NCBI GenBank assembly: GCA_005843825.1
Contig: SZXX01000015.1
Span: 1 to 64,000 of the forward strand
Length of the DNA: 64,000 nt
Direction: 5' to 3'
Source of the DNA: Chlorobium sp.
GTDB taxonomy: Bacteria > Bacteroidota > Chlorobiia > Chlorobiales > Chlorobiaceae
Position 1 is the first letter of the stretch, and the number at the start of each line of letters is the position of its first letter. Below are positions 61,023 to 64,000 of this stretch, piece after piece. Below the pieces are notes generated by a model, which saw only the letters and a program-made list of their open reading frames with translations, searched no databases and was not told the origin of the DNA. A program made the translations under genes and the position numbers.

Positions 61023-63565
61023 ACTTTATTGATGACCCAGTGATAAAACCAGCGCTTTGTCATCTCTGCCGATATAATGTATAAGCCTACAATCAAAAGG
61101 ATCCAGAAATAGAAAGTGAGAGGCAGCCGGGTAAATCCGAATAGTGAAGCGAGGGGCGAAACCGGCACCGCCAGAACAGCCAGCACAACGATGAGTGTAG
61201 CTATAGTCAGGTACTTGCCGGGCAGACTTTTAAAAAAGGGAAGGCGGGTTCGGATTACCAGAACGATAAGCGATGCTGAGATAACTGACTCCACAAACCA
61301 TCCGGTTTGAAAGAGGTTTTCTTTAGCATGGAGGATGAAGAGCAATACACCGAACGTTATAAAGTCGAACACTGAGCTGAGCGCTCCGAAAGTGATCATA
61401 TAACGTTGGATAAAGTGAATATTCCACCGATGAGGCTTCTCAATATTTATGGCATCGACCCGATCACTCGCAATGGTCATTTCAGGAAAATCGGTCAGGA
61501 GGTTGGTGAGCAGTATCTGCTTTGGAAGCAGCGGGAGAAAAGGGAGAAAAAGAGATGCGCCAGCCATACTGAACATATTGCCGAAATTGGCGCTTGTCGC
61601 CATAAAGACATACTTCATTGTATTGGCAAAGGTTTTTCTTCCCTCTATAATACCGTTTACCAGCACCTTCAGATCTTTGTTCAGCAGAACAATATCTGCA
61701 GCCTCTTTGGCAACATCAACAGCCGTGTCCACTGAAATACCTACATCAGCATCATGAAGAGCCGATGCGTCGTTAATCCCGTCCCCCATAAATCCGACGA
61801 CATTTCCTCCTTTTTTCAGGGCAATAATGATTCGCTCTTTCTGGTTAGGTTCCACTTCAGCAAAAATATCAGTGTGAACTGACTTCCTGAGCAATGCGGC
61901 GTCATTCATTCTCCGCATCCCGGAACCGGTAAGAATGACAGGTTTAGCAATGCCAATCTGTCTGCCGAGACTGCCGGCAACAAGAGCATTATCACCGGTA
62001 ATAATTTTCAGCTGCACCCCAAGTCTTTTCAGCTCCTTGATTGTGTCCTGAACATGTGGTTTCGGAGGGTCAAAAAAGGTGACAAATCCTAGAAATACCA
62101 TCTCTTTTTCATCCTGCCTGGTAAAGTTCTCTGCACTATTCCCGGCTTTATAGGCAACGCCGAGCGTTCGATACCCCTCTTCGCTGAGCTTCGTATAGCG
62201 ATCCATTATCTCAGACCGTTTTTCATCCAGAGCGACCCTATTCCCGTCATCAGTTTCGGCCAGTGTGCAAACTTCAATCACCTGTTTAAGGGCCCCTTTG
62301 GTGATCACAATATTTTGAGATTCATTACGGATCTGCACCGTCAGACGTTTTCGAATAAAATCATAAGGGACTTCGCTTTGTACCGCAAAAGAGACGAGTG
62401 TATCTGGGCGGCTGCTGACAATCGAAGCATCAATAGGGTTATGGAATCCCTGTTGCAGTGACGCATTAAGCCATGCATACTCCAATACTTTGTCCGATGG
62501 TTCTCCTGAAACTGATAAGGCGGCGTTCAATTGCACTTTTCCCTCTGTAATGGTGCCGGTTTTGTCCGAACAGAGGATGTTCATGCTGCCAAAGTTTTCT
62601 ATTGAGGAGAGGCGCTTGACGATGACCTGCTGGCTGGCCATATTGCGGGCGCCTGAAGCCAGGTTAACTGTAATGATAGCCGGGAGTAACTGCGGGGTAA
62701 GGCCTACGGCTAAAGCGAGTGAAAAAAGGAAGGAGTCAAGAACCGGTTTGTGGAGAAAAACATTGGTCGCGAAAATAATAAGCATAAGAAGCAGGGTAAT
62801 CTCCATAAGCATATACCCGAACCGGCGGACCCCGCGTTCAAAATCGGTTTCCGGCGGCTTGAGTCTCAGGCTGTCAGAAATTTTACCAAACTCAGTCTCT
62901 CGAGCTGTTTTCATAACCAGCACTTTGGCTCTGCCGCTGATAACATGTGCTCCCATAAGAACCGTATTGATTCGGTTGGCCAAGGGGGTATCGGGGGGTA
63001 AAACAGTAACGGTTTTTTCTACAGGGTATGTTTCGCCGGTAAAAACAGCTTCATCAACAAACAACTCTTTTGACTCAAGCAGCAGGCTGTCGCCGGGGAT
63101 CAAGTCACCTGCCGTAAGCAAAACCACATCTCCTTTAACGACCTCTTCGACATGAATCTCTTTTTCATGCCCGTCACGCAAGACACGGCAGTTGATCTGC
63201 ACCATTTTCATCAGCTTGTCGAGAGCGTTGGCAGCGCCTTTCTCCTGCCACCAGCCAAGCAGACCGCTGACCAGAACAATGATCAAAATGATTATGGCGT
63301 CTGTATTGTCCTTGAGAGCAAGCGAAAGCATTGCGGCGGCGATAAGCAGTAACGTAATCGGGCTTTTGAACTGAAGAAGGAAGAGTGTGACAGGAGATGT
63401 TTTCGGCCCACCTTTCAGGGAATTTGGTCCGTCCTGCTTTAATCTTTCCTGGGCCTCTTTTTCCGATAAACCCTGCCCGTCACTGCTGACTTTTCCGATA
63501 GCCTCTGACGTGGAGCAATTCCAGAAAATATCTGTTGAAGACTGATGGTATAGCGGAGTTTTCAT
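61019..63565 (-). CDS. mgtA: Mg2+-translocating P-type ATPase (MgtA/MgtB type)
   Basis: An 848-residue P3B ATPase. The N-terminus has ALKDNTDAIIILIIVLVSGL and the actuator TGETYPVEKTV. The phosphorylation site is ILCSDKTGTITEGKV near residue 335, and the hinge is GFMGDGINDASALHDADVGI with SVDTAVDVAKEAADIVLL, characteristic of MgtA rather than Ca2+ pumps. About ten spans, four in the C-terminal part. It imports Mg2+ into the cytoplasm. It overlaps ackA, so is co-transcribed with a cluster of ThDP- and Mg2+-dependent enzymes; whether that is meaningful is unclear. Confidence 0.92.
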   Translation of the reverse strand: MKTPLYHQSSTDIFWNCSTSEAIGKVSSDGQGLSEKEAQERLKQDGPNSLKGGPKTSPVTLFLLQFKSPITLLLIAAAMLSLALKDNTDAIIILIIVLVSGLLGWWQEKGAANALDKLMKMVQINCRVLRDGHEKEIHVEEVVKGDVVLLTAGDLIPGDSLLLESKELFVDEAVFTGETYPVEKTVTVLPPDTPLANRINTVLMGAHVISGRAKVLVMKTARETEFGKISDSLRLKPPETDFERGVRRFGYMLMEITLLLMLIIFATNVFLHKPVLDSFLFSLALAVGLTPQLLPAIITVNLASGARNMASQQVIVKRLSSIENFGSMNILCSDKTGTITEGKVQLNAALSVSGEPSDKVLEYAWLNASLQQGFHNPIDASIVSSRPDTLVSFAVQSEVPYDFIRKRLTVQIRNESQNIVITKGALKQVIEVCTLAETDDGNRVALDEKRSEIMDRYTKLSEEGYRTLGVAYKAGNSAENFTRQDEKEMVFLGFVTFFDPPKPHVQDTIKELKRLGVQLKIITGDNALVAGSLGRQIGIAKPVILTGSGMRRMNDAALLRKSVHTDIFAEVEPNQKERIIIALKKGGNVVGFMGDGINDASALHDADVGISVDTAVDVAKEAADIVLLNKDLKVLVNGIIEGRKTFANTMKYVFMATSANFGNMFSMAGASLFLPFLPLLPKQILLTNLLTDFPEMTIASDRVDAINIEKPHRWNIHFIQRYMITFGALSSVFDFITFGVLLFILHAKENLFQTGWFVESVISASLIVLVIRTRLPFFKSLPGKYLTIATLIVVLAVLAVPVSPLASLFGFTRLPLTFYFWILLIVGLYIISAEMTKRWFYHWVINKV

Positions 63566-63809
63566 TGGATACGTTATCCATTTCTACCTGTTTTTCAGCC
63601 TCTGCGGCCACCAACCTCTCAATAGGCAAGTATTGGGGAGTTCGCAAAGAGTATTACTGCAACTCCAGCTGCGGTCAAAAAAAAGTTGTTCAAGGTCACA
63701 CCTTTGTTAGCTGACAACAAAATCAGAACACTCCTATCGCAACAATTCCAATGGAAATACAGGATTAAAAGTTGCCTTGAACGGGGAAAGACGAGAAGGG
63801 TATGTCAGA

Positions 63810-64000
63810 TCATTGTGATCTGTTGCTTCGTTTAAGCATAAGGGCCATATAGAGGACAACAGTGAGGTTGATGGCTGCGAAGCATATTTTGAGCCATGTA
63901 AAACCTTTTGCAAGTTCATAGAACTCAATCGGCAGATAAATTCCCCCGCTTAACAAAGCAAACCATTCAGACCATCGTTTTGCGAACCAGAGACCGAAGC
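63810..64000 (-). CDS. DUF2127-like membrane protein, C-terminal part (runs off the right edge)
   Basis: The minus strand enters the window in frame and reads FGLWFAKRWSEWFALLSGGI, YLPIEFYELAKGFTWLKICF, AAINLTVVLYMALMLKRSNR and SQ, then stops at 63810. The pattern GLW-xKRWxEWxxxxSxGxxxPxExYEL and a last membrane span is that of DUF2127 proteins, small four-span membrane proteins of unknown function. Only 62 residues are inside the window; the start is beyond the right edge. The ORF track shows only an out-of-frame 64-residue ORF here. The 244 bases between this stop and the Mg2+ ATPase start hold nothing I recognise. Confidence 0.75.
   Translation of the reverse strand, partial: FGLWFAKRWSEWFALLSGGIYLPIEFYELAKGFTWLKICFAAINLTVVLYMALMLKRSNRSQ

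Noticed and set aside
63734-63928. Minus-strand 64-residue ORF at the right edge
   Set aside because: Wrong frame; the DUF2127-like frame through the same DNA has recognisable sequence.
1-64000. CRISPR arrays, tRNA or rRNA genes, prophage or IS transposase
   Set aside because: No spaced direct-repeat array, no rRNA-like sequence and no transposase or integrase frame was seen; tRNAs were looked for only by eye in the gaps, so a tRNA scan would be needed to be certain.

Overview
The window looks like chromosomal DNA of a Chlorobi-type bacterium, most likely a green sulfur bacterium related to Chlorobium or Pelodictyon. This is an inference from gene content and the general look of the proteins: class I FBPase, MtnA plus purine nucleoside phosphorylase, a Chlorobi-like porin, hydrogenase maturation genes and a MHS-family transporter with a small partner protein. 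No photosynthesis, rRNA or tRNA gene is present, so the placement cannot be proved here. Coding density is high, many neighbours overlap by ATGA, and some starts carry a clear GGAG or GGAGG site.

Layout. 1-6100: 5' part of fbp (leftward), recJ, and a leftward four-gene envelope-glycan operon (PAP2 phosphatase, GT39-like and GT2 glycosyltransferases, a lysylphosphatidylglycerol-synthase/flippase-type membrane protein). 6480-8000: a His-rich CDF metal exporter and a lipocalin lipoprotein. 8019-11482: cydDC. 11786-14945: an accessory island with a DUF2442-like gene, an HNH restriction endonuclease and its D12-class adenine methyltransferase, an antitoxin whose RelE/ParE-type toxin is cut to 22 codons, and a HEPN-like protein. 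15120-23104: a complete cbb3 oxidase operon, ccoNOQP-G-H-(FixH-like)-I-S-TauE/SafE, with a short one-haem CcoP. 23298-32985: housekeeping genes (mtnA, PNP, yggS homologue, cyclophilin, two TPR proteins, tatD, lspA, aroE, uvrC). 33111-39683: small membrane protein plus MFS transporter, UspA, porin, Nudix hydrolase, an outer-membrane protein, pyrB.

39891-45864 is a rightward hypABFCDE operon for [NiFe]-hydrogenase maturation; no hydrogenase structural gene lies in the window. 45870-51399 (leftward) encodes a full 2-oxoglutarate dehydrogenase complex (sucA, sucB, lpd). 51630-53758 is a two-component system. 53995-63565 is a leftward run encoding a Mg2+ P-type ATPase, acetate kinase, phosphoketolase and a fused beta-phosphoglucomutase/GH65 disaccharide phosphorylase. 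The last three form a plausible route from disaccharide to hexose phosphate to acetyl-phosphate to acetate plus ATP. The right edge holds the 3' end of a DUF2127-like gene.

Working together: cbb3 oxidase, CydDC and the 2-oxoglutarate dehydrogenase complex suggest oxygen use or tolerance. The Hyp proteins and the phosphoketolase cassette suggest hydrogen metabolism and dark sugar fermentation. The most unusual items are the eroded toxin-antitoxin pair beside the restriction-modification operon, the heptanucleotide repeat encoding part of the SucB linker, the dispersed repeat in direct orientation at both ends of the GH65 gene, and the one-haem CcoP.
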